This document shows positions 1 to 7,537 of a stretch of DNA of 15,469 nucleotides, piece by piece. The position numbers and the translations under genes are program-made. Within the stretch, counting starts at the first letter, position 1. Every line of letters begins with the position of its first letter. Source of the stretch: JBOGIF01 sp050742415 (lineage in GTDB: Bacteria; Actinomycetota; Acidimicrobiia; Acidimicrobiales; AC-14); assembly GCA_050742415.1 (NCBI GenBank), contig JBOGIF010000204.1, positions 1 to 15,469 on the forward strand. The letters are read 5' to 3'. The notes below the pieces were generated by a model, which had not been told where the DNA came from, ran no database searches, and worked only from the letters and a program-made list of their open reading frames with translations.

Positions 1-801
1 GGTGAGGGCGCGGTGGAGGTCGTCGATGCCAGCCACCTGACCGCCGGCCGCCTCCACGATGAGGTCACCCTGGCGCAGTCCGGCCCGGTCGGCCGGGCTG
101 TCCTCTTCGACGACCCGCACGAGGGCGCCGTCGCGCTCGGGCAATCCGACGGCTCGCCGGAGGTGGCGGGCGGCCCGGCCCGGAACCAGGCCCACCCCGA
201 GGTGCCGGCGGGTCGGGACGTCGCCCTCGGCCAGCGCGTCGACCCGCGCTGACAGCTCGGCGTCCGCCGGTAGGGCGGCGTAGAAGCCGTCGCCGAGGCG
301 GTTGGTGTTCAGACCGAGGAACCGCCCGTCGGCATCGACCACCGGGCCACCTGACGAGCCGCGAGGCAGGGGAGAGGTGTGCTCGACGCTGCCGACCACC
401 CGGCGGCCGCGCGGGCCCCGGAACGACTGGTTTACCGCCGAGACCTGGCCGAACGTGACCCGCAGGCCGCGCCCGCCCGGGTTTGACGCGGCGAAGACGG
501 CGGTGCCCACGGATGGACCGGTCTCGGCCCACTCCAGCGGGATCACGTCGCCGGTGTCGACAGACAGCACGGCAATGTCGCCGTCGACATCGGCCGAGAG
601 GTTGTCGACGCCTACGGTGCGACCGTCGGCGAAGGTGACCGCCACCTCGCCATGCAGGTTGTGGGCGTTGGTGAGCACCCGCCCGCGCGCCACCACGACC
701 CCGGACCCGAGGCCCCAGCCCTGCCCGATGCCGACCACCGCGGGCCCTACCCGTTCGGCCACCCGCTTTGTGGCCTGCTCCAGATCCTCCAGCACGCTCA
801 T
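1..801 (-). CDS. HtrA-like trypsin/PDZ serine protease (partial, 3' end outside window)
   Basis: Reading leftward from an ATG at 801, the frame is open for 267 codons to the window edge, so the C-terminus is missing. It is a chymotrypsin-fold S1C (HtrA/DegP) protease with the full triad visible: His47 in TNAH, Asp75 in DGDIAVL and Ser150 in GSSGGP. A PDZ domain begins near residue 198 and carries the usual 'SPADRAGLRQGDLI' stretch. The family degrades or refolds damaged proteins. Most actinobacterial HtrA proteins have a long cytosolic tail and a transmembrane anchor; this one starts only about 20 residues before the protease domain and shows no signal peptide or membrane helix, so I infer a cytosolic protein. 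A strong Shine-Dalgarno (AGGAGGAGG, 808-816 on the complement) supports the start. It is divergent from an HxlR regulator and shares its operator region. Confidence 0.88.
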   Translation of the reverse strand, partial: MSVLEDLEQATKRVAERVGPAVVGIGQGWGLGSGVVVARGRVLTNAHNLHGEVAVTFADGRTVGVDNLSADVDGDIAVLSVDTGDVIPLEWAETGPSVGTAVFAASNPGGRGLRVTFGQVSAVNQSFRGPRGRRVVGSVEHTSPLPRGSSGGPVVDADGRFLGLNTNRLGDGFYAALPADAELSARVDALAEGDVPTRRHLGVGLVPGRAARHLRRAVGLPERDGALVRVVEEDSPADRAGLRQGDLIVEAAGGQVAGIDDLHRALT

Positions 802-817
802 TTGGATCCTCCTCCTA

Positions 818-840
818 GTGACTTGCTATCTGCAAGTTAC
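818..840. promoter_or_regulatory. palindromic operator between htrA-like and hxlR-like genes
   Basis: A near-perfect palindrome with half-sites GTnACTTGC and GCAAGTnAC separated by five bases lies between two divergent genes, one encoding an HxlR-family repressor. HxlR-type winged-helix dimers are known to bind short spaced inverted repeats in their own promoter, and half-sites of the ACTTGC kind are typical in actinobacterial HxlR promoters as I recall them. The site ends two bases before the protease Shine-Dalgarno run, so a bound dimer would block that promoter. Autoregulation of hxlR and repression of the protease are inferred. Confidence 0.7.
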
Positions 841-884
841 TACCCTTGGCGGCGCTCCGCGGCTGGTCGCGGCAGGATGGACCG

Positions 885-1262
885 GTGCCGGGGTCGCCGC
901 TCGAAGCCGCCGTGGCCCGCGTGGGCGAGCGCTGGGCCCTTCTCGTAGTGAACGCCCTGCTCGAGGGGCCGCGCCGGTTCAACGACCTGCTGGACGCCGT
1001 GCCGGGCATCGCGCCAAACGTCCTCACCCAGCGCCTGCGCCACCTAGAGCGGGTCGGCGTGCTGGTGGCCAAGGCCTATTCGCAGCGGCCGCCGCGGGCT
1101 GTCTACGAGCTGACGGCTGCCGGCCGGGACCTGGCCGGCGCCCTCGGGTCACTCGCCGAGTGGGGCGCTGGCCGCGGTCCGGCTGAGCCCGAAGAGGGCC
1201 TTCCCCGGTGCCCAACGTGCGGCCAGGCTGTCGACGACGACGAGCAACCCCGCTTCCTTTGA
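885..1262 (+). CDS. HxlR-family winged helix-turn-helix transcriptional regulator
   Basis: The 125-residue product has the HxlR fold throughout. It opens with 'SPLEAAVARVGERWALLVV', followed by 'GPRRFNDLLDAVPGIAPNVLTQRLRHLERVG' (recognition helix region) and the wing 'PPRAVYELTAAGRDL'. The family consists of small dimeric DNA-binding proteins, several of which sense electrophiles, redox stress or aldehydes. I chose the GTG at 885, since a GGCAGGA Shine-Dalgarno sits seven bases upstream and the HxlR domain begins immediately after; a TTG at 846 would add 13 poorly conserved residues and lies close to the operator. The only cysteines are in a C-terminal 'CPTCG' motif, a possible metal or redox site, although the second Cys pair of a full zinc ribbon is absent. 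The palindrome at 818-840 is its likely operator and the divergent HtrA-like protease its likely target. Confidence 0.9.
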   Translation: MPGSPLEAAVARVGERWALLVVNALLEGPRRFNDLLDAVPGIAPNVLTQRLRHLERVGVLVAKAYSQRPPRAVYELTAAGRDLAGALGSLAEWGAGRGPAEPEEGLPRCPTCGQAVDDDEQPRFL

Positions 1263-1270
1263 CGCCGACG

Positions 1271-1318
1271 ACTTTTCGCGCCACGGAGCGGCTGACGCCC
1301 CAACTTTGCGCGAAAGGT
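1271..1318. repeat. 11-bp inverted repeat between convergent genes (possible terminator)
   Basis: ACTTTTCGCGC at 1271-1281 pairs with GCGCGAAAGGT at 1308-1318, with a single mismatch (a G-U wobble in one strand) and a 26-base loop. It fills the 59-base gap between the stop of the hxlR-like gene (+) and the stop of lon (-), where a bidirectional terminator would be expected. The loop is longer than in a classic intrinsic terminator and no long T run follows, so the role is uncertain. Confidence 0.4.
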
Positions 1319-1321
1319 CGG

Positions 1322-3721
1322 CTAGGCGGCCGCGGCGGCTGGGGCCACGGGCGCGGCCGTTGGCTCCAGCGCGATCTCGAGGACCTCGGCCACGTCGGAG
1401 ACGAGGTGGAAGGTCATCTCTTGGCGGACCGCCTCGGGCACATCGTCGAGATCGGCGTCGTTGCGGGCGGGCAGCAGGATCTCCCGCAGGCCGGCCCGGT
1501 GGGCCGCCAGCACCTTCTGCTTCACGCCACCGATCGGTAGCACACGACCCTGGAGCGTGACCTCCCCGGTCATGCCCACGGCGGAGCGCACAGGCCGGCC
1601 TGTCAGCAGGCTGGCCAGCGCCGTCACCATGGTGATGCCCGCCGACGGCCCGTCCTTGGGGACGGCGCCGGCCGGCACGTGCAGGTGGAAGCGGTCGGCG
1701 ACCGTGACACCGAGCTCGGCGGCGTGGCCCCGGATGTAGGACAGGGCGATGGTGGCCGACTCCTTCATGACGTCGCCGAGCTGGCCGGTGAGGGTGAGCC
1801 CGGGCTCGCCGCCGTTGCCGCCGCCCGCGCCTCCGGACGGGAGCGCCGATGCCTCGATGAACAGCACGTCGCCGCCCACGCCGGTGACAGCGAGGCCGGT
1901 GGCGACGCCCGGCACCGCCGTGCGGTCGGCGGCCTCGAAGAAGAAGCGACGCCGGCCGAGGAACGGCACCACGTCGCCGGAGTCGACGGTGACGGGCGCG
2001 TTGGCTTCACCCGACGCCAGCCGGGTGGCCACCTTGCGGAGCACCTTGGCGATCTGGCGCTCCAGGCTGCGCACTCCAGCCTCACGGGTGTAGTCGCTGA
2101 CGATGGTGTGCAGGGCCGCGTTCGTGACCGACACCTCGTCCGGTGTCAGCCCGTTGCGCTCGATCTGGCGGGCCAGGAGGTGGTCGGTGGCGATGGCGAC
2201 CTTCTCGTCGGTCGTGTAGCCGTCGAGGGCGATCACCTCCATGCGGTCCAGCAGCGGAGCGGGGATCGTGTCGATCACGTTGGCGGTGGCCACGAACAGC
2301 ACGTCGGACAGGTCGAGGTCGACCTCCAGGTAGTGGTCCCGGAACGTGTGGTTCTGCGCCGGGTCCAGGACCTCGAGAAGGGCCGACGAAGGGTCGCCAC
2401 GCCAGTCGCTCCCCAGCTTGTCGACCTCGTCGAGCATGAAGACGGGGTTCATCGACCCTGCTTCCCGAAGGGCACGGACGATACGGCCGGGCTGGGCGCC
2501 CACGTAGGTGCGCCGATGGCCGCGGATCTCGGACTCGTCCCTAACGCCGCCCAGCGAGACACGGGCGAACTTGCGCCCGAGGGCGCGGGCGACCGACTCG
2601 CCGAGCGACGTCTTGCCCACCCCTGGCGGGCCGACGAGGGCGACGATGGCGCCGGAGCCCCGCCCGCTCGAGGCCGGCAGGCCGCGCTCGGCGCGAAGCT
2701 TGCGCACCGCCAGGTACTCCACGATGCGGTCCTTGACGTCGTCGATGCCGGTGTGGTCGGCGTCGAGCACGGCCCGCGCCCCGACCGCGTCGCCGCTGTC
2801 GTCGGTGCGGACCCCCCACGGGAGCTCGAACACGGTGTCCAGCCAACCCCTGATCCATCCGTGCTCGGGGCTCTGGTCGGGCGTGCGCTCCAGACGGCCC
2901 AGCTCGCGCTCGACCGCGTCCTTGGCGGCCTGGGGCAGGGGCGTGCCAGCTTCGTCGAGGGCGGCCATGCGCTGGCGGTAATCGTCGATGGCACCCTCGG
3001 CGCCGGCGTCGTCGCCCAGCTCCTTGCGGATGGCGGCCAGCTGTTGGCGGAGCAGGAACTCCCGTTGGTTGCGCTCCATCCCGTCGGCCACGTCGGTGCG
3101 GATTCGCTCCTTGAGGCTCAGGTCGGCCAGCACCTCGGTCGCCCAGCCGAGCACCAGCTTCAGCCGGGCCTCGACGTCGATCGTCTCCAGGACCTGGACC
3201 TTCTGCTCGAACGACAGGTCGGCCGAGTACCCCGCGGTGTCGGCCATCTGGCCGGGGTCGCTGATGCCGCGCAGCGCCTCGGCCAGGTGGCCGGCACCGC
3301 GCTGCTCCAGGATGTTCTGGACCACCGCCCGGTACTCCCGAGCCATCTCGTGGAGCCGCTCCGAGGAGGCGGAAGGGGCGGCGGCGGCCGTCTCCGCCAC
3401 CACCCACAGGGCCTGGCTGGAGCCGGCGTGGTCGGGTCCGGGAACGGCGGAACCGAGCACCGCGCGCTCCAGGCCGCGCACGACCACCGCCCGTATGCCA
3501 CTGGGGAGCTCTCCGGAGTCCTCGACCTTCGCCACCGTGCCAACCCGCGCGTAACCGTGCGCCAGGCGGGGCACCAGCAGGAGCCGGCCGCCTGCCGCCT
3601 CGGCGGCTTCGACCGCCAGCTTCGCCTCGTCGCTCTCCAAGGCCATCGTGACGACCATTCCTGGCAGCACCACGCCCGTGGCCAGGGGCAGCAGGGGGAA
3701 GGTCGTCTCCAGCTCGTTCAC
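1322..3721 (-). CDS. lon: ATP-dependent Lon protease (LonA type)
   Basis: The 799-residue product has all LonA parts in order. The N-terminal substrate-binding domain contains 'FPLLPLATGVVLPGMVV', followed by a helical region, an AAA+ ATPase with Walker A GPPGVGKT near residues 364-371 and Walker B 'VFMLDEVDK', and a C-terminal S16 protease domain. The catalytic Ser is at about 693 in KDGPSAG and the Lys at about 736 in 'GGVKQK', giving the standard Ser-Lys dyad. Lon degrades misfolded and regulatory proteins in the cytoplasm. I prefer the GTG start at 3721 because a GAGG motif sits five bases upstream and the product then begins about eight residues before the conserved domain, as in mycobacterial Lon. 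A TTG at 3787 would add 22 residues encoded by an unusually AT-rich stretch (about 3738-3760) that looks more like promoter DNA. Convergent with the hxlR-like gene. Confidence 0.93.
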   Translation of the reverse strand: MNELETTFPLLPLATGVVLPGMVVTMALESDEAKLAVEAAEAAGGRLLLVPRLAHGYARVGTVAKVEDSGELPSGIRAVVVRGLERAVLGSAVPGPDHAGSSQALWVVAETAAAAPSASSERLHEMAREYRAVVQNILEQRGAGHLAEALRGISDPGQMADTAGYSADLSFEQKVQVLETIDVEARLKLVLGWATEVLADLSLKERIRTDVADGMERNQREFLLRQQLAAIRKELGDDAGAEGAIDDYRQRMAALDEAGTPLPQAAKDAVERELGRLERTPDQSPEHGWIRGWLDTVFELPWGVRTDDSGDAVGARAVLDADHTGIDDVKDRIVEYLAVRKLRAERGLPASSGRGSGAIVALVGPPGVGKTSLGESVARALGRKFARVSLGGVRDESEIRGHRRTYVGAQPGRIVRALREAGSMNPVFMLDEVDKLGSDWRGDPSSALLEVLDPAQNHTFRDHYLEVDLDLSDVLFVATANVIDTIPAPLLDRMEVIALDGYTTDEKVAIATDHLLARQIERNGLTPDEVSVTNAALHTIVSDYTREAGVRSLERQIAKVLRKVATRLASGEANAPVTVDSGDVVPFLGRRRFFFEAADRTAVPGVATGLAVTGVGGDVLFIEASALPSGGAGGGNGGEPGLTLTGQLGDVMKESATIALSYIRGHAAELGVTVADRFHLHVPAGAVPKDGPSAGITMVTALASLLTGRPVRSAVGMTGEVTLQGRVLPIGGVKQKVLAAHRAGLREILLPARNDADLDDVPEAVRQEMTFHLVSDVAEVLEIALEPTAAPVAPAAAAA

Positions 3722-3800
3722 GGGAACCTCGATTTCGAAAGAATCTTGTTTGGAAAGGTCAGGCAGTTGAACCCGGAAGGCGGCCAACCTGTTCCCGAGC

Positions 3801-3830
3801 TTGGAACGGCGGCCGCCGGCTGGTTAGGGT
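3801..3830 (+). promoter_or_regulatory. candidate promoter for the Rpf-like hydrolase gene
   Basis: TTGGAA at 3801-3806 and TAGGGT at 3825-3830 are separated by 18 bases. They fit the loose actinobacterial housekeeping pattern TTGnnn ... TAnnnT, and TAGGGT is a common -10 form in this phylum. Transcription would start near 3837 and leave a leader of about 55 bases before the ATG at 3892. The site lies just upstream of the divergent lon gene. No experimental support. Confidence 0.4.
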
Positions 3831-3891
3831 GACGGCGTAGCGCGGCGGGGTGGCGGGCCCGCGATTCCTAGCTCGACCGATGCAGGAGGCC

Positions 3892-4866
3892 ATGGCTTCA
3901 CCTCTCCGAGATCGGAACCGTGGTGTGGCGAATGTGGTCCTGCTGACGCTGCTCACCCTGCTGGCGGCGAGCGCGGAGCTGACCGGTACGGCTGCTGGGG
4001 CGGACGACGTCCAGGCCAAGCGAACTCAAGCCAAGGCGGCCGCCGCCAGCCTGGCCGGCCAGGCCCGCCAGATCGTCGAGCTGGATCGCCGACACCGCCA
4101 GGCGCAGGACCGGCTGGTGGTCAGCGAGAGGCTGCTGACCGCCAACCAGGTGCAGCTGGCGACCGCCGCCGCCCGTCAGCAGGAGGTCCATCGGGCCCTG
4201 GTGGCCCATGCCCAGCTCGCCTACCAGTTCGGTGGCTCCGTGGGTGTGCTCGGTCAGGCCGGCCGGGGTGGCCCGACCCAGTCGGTTGCCCGCAGGGCCT
4301 ACCTGAGGATCGTCACTGGCCAGGGCCGCGAGGTCATCGAGGAGTTCCGCTCTACGAGCCAGGACCTGGCGGCGAGACGATCACAGCTCGAGGTTTCCCG
4401 AAACCGGATGAGGGCCGACACATCGGCGATTGCCGCCGAGCGATCCTCGCTGGCTCGCGCCGTGTCCAGCCAGCGCGGTCTCCTGGCCAAGCTGACAGGC
4501 GATGTCGGACGGCTGGTGGCTGCCGAACAGGCCCGGCGAGACGCCGAGACCGCCAGGCTCACCGCCGCCCGACCAGGCCGTCCCGCCAGCGGGCCGCAGG
4601 CGCGACCGGGGGCGGGGACGACGACCCTCCCGGGCGGGTCGGTCGACGAGGCCTTCTCCTGTATTCGACAGCTCGAGTCCGGCAATAACTACCGGTCCCG
4701 CGGGGGAGGCGCCTACCAGTTCCAGGACGCCACGTGGCAGTCGCTCGGGTACCCCGGCAGCGCCACCGACGCCCCTCCGGCCGTCCAGGACGAGGCGGCA
4801 CGCAAGCTCTACGCCAGCCGTGGCTGGCAGCCCTGGACGACCGCTCCGCTGTGTGGCCGCCTGTAG
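3892..4866 (+). CDS. secreted coiled-coil peptidoglycan hydrolase with Rpf-like transglycosylase domain
   Basis: The 324-residue product starts with a signal peptide: a basic 'RDRNR' stretch followed by 'VANVVLLTLLTLLAASA'. Residues of about 40-220 are a long Ala/Gln/Arg-rich helical region with coiled-coil character, like the N-terminal part of PcsB/RipA-type cell-wall hydrolases. A short Pro/Gly linker leads to a C-terminal transglycosylase-like domain of the resuscitation-promoting-factor family. It is recognised by 'CIRQLESGNNY' (probable catalytic Glu262), 'GGGAYQFQDATWQSLGY' and the final 'WTTAPLCG'; Cys257 and Cys321 match the family's conserved disulfide. It should cleave peptidoglycan glycan strands outside the membrane, and the coiled coil may control access or bind a divisome partner such as an FtsX-type protein. 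I chose ATG 3892, next to an AGGAGG at 3884-3889, although the spacing is short; GTG 3850 and ATG 3880 are in-frame alternatives. Confidence 0.85.
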   Translation: MASPLRDRNRGVANVVLLTLLTLLAASAELTGTAAGADDVQAKRTQAKAAAASLAGQARQIVELDRRHRQAQDRLVVSERLLTANQVQLATAAARQQEVHRALVAHAQLAYQFGGSVGVLGQAGRGGPTQSVARRAYLRIVTGQGREVIEEFRSTSQDLAARRSQLEVSRNRMRADTSAIAAERSSLARAVSSQRGLLAKLTGDVGRLVAAEQARRDAETARLTAARPGRPASGPQARPGAGTTTLPGGSVDEAFSCIRQLESGNNYRSRGGGAYQFQDATWQSLGYPGSATDAPPAVQDEAARKLYASRGWQPWTTAPLCGRL

Positions 4867-4894
4867 TCCCAAAGACTAAAGAGAGGAGAGTCGC

Positions 4895-5209
4895 GTGCTC
4901 ATCGCCACAACCAACGAGGTCGCCGGGCACGAGATCACCGAGGTGCTCGGTGAGGTGTTCGGGCTGACGGTCAGGTCCCGCAACATCGGCTCCCAGATCG
5001 GCGCCGGGCTGAAGTCGCTGGTCGGCGGTGAGCTGAAGGGCATGACCAAGGCGCTGACCGACTCCCGCCAGCAGGTCATCGACCGAATGGTCGAGGAGGC
5101 CGAGGCCAAGGGCGCCAACGCCATCGTGGCCATGCGGTTCGACACCTCGGAGATGGGCGGGAACTGGACCGAGATCTGCGCCTACGGGACGGCGGTCAAG
5201 ATCTCCTGA
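4895..5209 (+). CDS. UPF0145 / YbjQ-family protein
   Basis: The 104-residue product is recognised as the YbjQ/UPF0145 family by its start 'MLIATTNEVAGHEITEVLGEVFGLTVRSRNIG', the central 'DSRQQVIDRMVEEAEAKGANAIVAMRFDTSEM' and the end 'EICAYGTAVKI'. Family members are small cytosolic proteins that form pentamer-like rings and have been described as putative heavy-metal-binding; their cellular role is not settled. Length matches the family almost exactly. The GTG start at 4895 has an AGAGGAG Shine-Dalgarno at 4882-4888. It begins 28 bases after the Rpf-like hydrolase gene on the same strand and could be cotranscribed with it, but no functional link is evident. Confidence 0.9.
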   Translation: MLIATTNEVAGHEITEVLGEVFGLTVRSRNIGSQIGAGLKSLVGGELKGMTKALTDSRQQVIDRMVEEAEAKGANAIVAMRFDTSEMGGNWTEICAYGTAVKIS

Positions 5210-5261
5210 CGCCGTCGCCGTCCGCTTCGAGCTGAAGTCGCTCCACGCGTACCAGGCCCGA

Positions 5262-6797
5262 ATGGACCTCGCCGAGCTGGTGCGGGCTTCCACCACTGTT
5301 GCCGCCACCCCGGCCCGATCGCTGAAGGTGGCGATTCTGGCCGACCTTCTCCGGCGGCTGGAACCGTCGGAGGTCGAGGCAGCCGTGGCGATGCTCACGG
5401 GCGTCCCCCGCCAGGGCCGGATCGGCGTGGGGTGGCGCTCGTTGCAGGAGCTCGACGTGGCGCCTGCGGGGGAGCCGTCGATGGTGCTGGCCGACCTGGA
5501 CGCGGCCATCGACTCGCTGGCCGCCTGTGCCGGGCCCGGGTCCGGAGCCGAGCGGACCCGCCTGCTCGCTACGATCATGGGGCGGGCTACGGCGGACGAG
5601 CAGTCCTTCATCCGTCGCCTGCTCACCGGCGAGCTACGCCAAGGGGCGCTCGAGGGGGTGATGCTCGAGGCGGTGGCCAATGCGTCTGGTGTTGCTTCCG
5701 CAACGGTTCGGCGCGCCGCCATGCTCGGTGGGAACATCCCGGCCACTGCCGCCCTCGCCCTGTCGCAGGGAGCAGTGGGCCTGTCGGCGGTCGGCCTCCA
5801 AGTCGGCCGGCCGATCCTGCCGATGCTGGCCGCCACCTCGCCGGATGTGGCGACGGCACTGACCGAGGTCGGGACCGCGTCGGTGGAGTGGAAGCTCGAC
5901 GGTGCCCGGGCGCAGGTTCACCGGTCCGGTGCCGACGTCTCCATCTTCACTCGCAGCCTCAACGACGTCACCGGCCACCTACCCGCCATCGTCGCCGGCG
6001 CCCTGGCCATGCCCGCGAACGCCTTCGTGCTCGACGGGGAGGCGATCGGCCTCGACGAGCAGGACCGGCCCGGAGCGTTCCAGGAGACCATGAGCACCTT
6101 CAGCCGTCATGTCGTGGTGGCGGGCGGCAACCATGGGGCCGCCGGCTCGCTGGCGGCCCGGTTCTTCGACGTCTTGCATCTCGACGGCGAGGATCTCCTC
6201 GACCGGCCCTTGGTGGAGCGCCTCGACGCGCTCGACAGCGTCGTCGGCCCCTTCGCCGTACCGCGTGTGGTGACCGAGGACGCCGAGCTGGCGCAGCGCT
6301 TCGCCAACGCCTCGCTGGCAGCCGGCCACGAAGGCGTGATGGTGAAGGCGGCGTCGTCGGCCTACGAGGCGGGCCGGCGTGGAAAGGCCTGGCGCAAGGT
6401 GAAGCCGGTCCGCACCCTCGATCTGGTCGTGATCGCCGTGGAGTGGGGTTCGGGCCGGCGCCGGGGCTGGCTGTCGAACCTGCACCTCGGCGCCCTCGAC
6501 CCGGAAGCAGGTGGCTTCGTGATGGTGGGCAAGACGTTCAAGGGCCTCACCGACCAGCTGCTCACCTGGCAGACCGCCGAGCTGCTGGCCCGCAAGGTTG
6601 CCGAGCACGGCCATGTGGTGGAGGTGCGGCCCGAGCTGGTCGTGGAGATCGCCCTCGACGGCGCCCAGTCGTCCACCCGCTACCCGGGCGGCGTGGCACT
6701 GCGGTTCGCCCGCGTCAGGCGCTACCGCCCGGACAAGTCTCCAACCGACGCCGACACCATCGAGTCAGTCCGTGCCATGCGACCCGCCCCCGGCTAG
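5262..6797 (+). CDS. ligB: ATP-dependent DNA ligase (LigB type)
   Basis: The 511-residue product carries the N-terminal DNA-binding domain ('GELRQGALEGVMLEAVA'), the adenylation domain and an OB-fold. Nucleotidyltransferase motifs are visible: I as EWKLDGAR with the adenylated Lys211, III as 'RFFDVLHLDGEDLL', IV as 'HEGVMVKA' and V as 'KAWRKVKP'. It seals nicks using ATP and would be additional to the essential NAD-dependent LigA. Architecture and length match mycobacterial LigB (about 507 residues). No Ku or polymerase domain is fused or adjacent, so this is not an LigD end-joining locus. The ATG at 5262 has no clear Shine-Dalgarno, but the first residues align with LigB proteins. It follows the YbjQ-type gene by 52 bases. 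Its stop codon overlaps that of the convergent deacetylase gene. Confidence 0.93.
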   Translation: MDLAELVRASTTVAATPARSLKVAILADLLRRLEPSEVEAAVAMLTGVPRQGRIGVGWRSLQELDVAPAGEPSMVLADLDAAIDSLAACAGPGSGAERTRLLATIMGRATADEQSFIRRLLTGELRQGALEGVMLEAVANASGVASATVRRAAMLGGNIPATAALALSQGAVGLSAVGLQVGRPILPMLAATSPDVATALTEVGTASVEWKLDGARAQVHRSGADVSIFTRSLNDVTGHLPAIVAGALAMPANAFVLDGEAIGLDEQDRPGAFQETMSTFSRHVVVAGGNHGAAGSLAARFFDVLHLDGEDLLDRPLVERLDALDSVVGPFAVPRVVTEDAELAQRFANASLAAGHEGVMVKAASSAYEAGRRGKAWRKVKPVRTLDLVVIAVEWGSGRRRGWLSNLHLGALDPEAGGFVMVGKTFKGLTDQLLTWQTAELLARKVAEHGHVVEVRPELVVEIALDGAQSSTRYPGGVALRFARVRRYRPDKSPTDADTIESVRAMRPAPG

Positions 6798-7537
6798 TCG
6801 AACAGGCTGGTCTCGGCGGTGCCGGCCGGCGCACCCACCAGGATGAAGCACTCCTGGCCGAAGCCCACCTCGAACTGGTCGGGCGGCAGGGTGAGAAAGA
6901 ACGACGCCTCGCCTATCTGGCTGGCGTGGGCGGCCATGGCGGCGCGCTTGACGTCGAGCAGGTCCCGGACGTCGACCGTGGTCGTGATTCGCTCCTCGGC
7001 CACACCGAGGTCCAAGTCGCCCACCTCGAACCCGGCCCGCTCGAGGTAGTCCCTGTTGACGGTGGCCAGGTAGACCTTCGGTGTGCCGGCCAGCTCGCCG
7101 GCGCGGACGCCCACCCGGTGGACCTGCACGTGGTCGGGGTGCCCGTACACCCCCCGCTCGTCGTAGGCGGTGAGCACGTCGGCCTGCTCCTCGGTGAGGA
7201 TGTCCGCAAGCCGCTGGGCTGCCTCGTCGACGTCTGCGTTCCAGAAGGCACCGGGCGCGTCGTTGTCCGGGGTGTCGACCATGCCGGAGTCGAGGTAGCC
7301 CAGGAACTCGACCCGGCTGACCCCTAGGATGGCGGCGGCGGCGTCGGTCTCGGCCACGCGGCGCTGGGCGAGGGTCTCCCCGTCGGCCAGCCCGCCCGCG
7401 GGCAGCTCGCCGAGCTCCCCACGCGTGGCCACGACCAGCACCACCCGGTGGCCGTCGGCCGCTGCCCTGGCCATGACTCCGCCCGTGGCGATGGCTTCGT
7501 CGTCGGGATGGGCGTGGAAGGCGACAAGTTTGGCCAC
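6794..7537 (-). CDS. PIG-L family deacetylase (LmbE-like, MshB/Mca-related)
   Basis: The 247-residue product has the zinc-hydrolase signature HAHPDDE at residues 8-14 and YGHPDHVQVH at 131-140. By spacing, His10, Asp13 and His136 are the metal ligands, Asp12 the general base, and Tyr131/His133 match MshB Tyr142/His144. The family removes acetyl or amide groups from GlcNAc-type substrates; in actinobacteria MshB makes mycothiol and Mca cleaves mycothiol S-conjugates. At 247 residues it is shorter than typical MshB or Mca (about 290-300), so the exact substrate is open. The GTG start at 7537 is backed by a strong GAGGAGG Shine-Dalgarno on the complement (7541-7547). It converges on ligB with a four-base overlap and is divergent from the DUF5925 ATPase gene. 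Confidence 0.9.
   Translation of the reverse strand: MAKLVAFHAHPDDEAIATGGVMARAAADGHRVVLVVATRGELGELPAGGLADGETLAQRRVAETDAAAAILGVSRVEFLGYLDSGMVDTPDNDAPGAFWNADVDEAAQRLADILTEEQADVLTAYDERGVYGHPDHVQVHRVGVRAGELAGTPKVYLATVNRDYLERAGFEVGDLDLGVAEERITTTVDVRDLLDVKRAAMAAHASQIGEASFFLTLPPDQFEVGFGQECFILVGAPAGTAETSLFD

Noticed and set aside
302..1186. 294-codon plus-strand frame across the protease and hxlR genes
   Set aside because: It crosses two well-supported genes and the operator, and shows no protein-like pattern.
1679..3832. 717-codon plus-strand frame opposite lon
   Set aside because: It is the antisense shadow of lon created by high GC; the composition is arbitrary and no domain can be seen, while lon motifs are clear on the other strand.
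5262..6797. Non-homologous end-joining (Ku/LigD) locus around the ligase
   Set aside because: The ligase lacks polymerase and phosphoesterase domains and no Ku gene is near; it is LigB-type.
5432..7327. 631-codon plus-strand frame overlapping ligB and the deacetylase gene
   Set aside because: Arg/Gly/Pro-rich shadow reading; ligB and the PIG-L deacetylase have complete motif sets in the competing frames.
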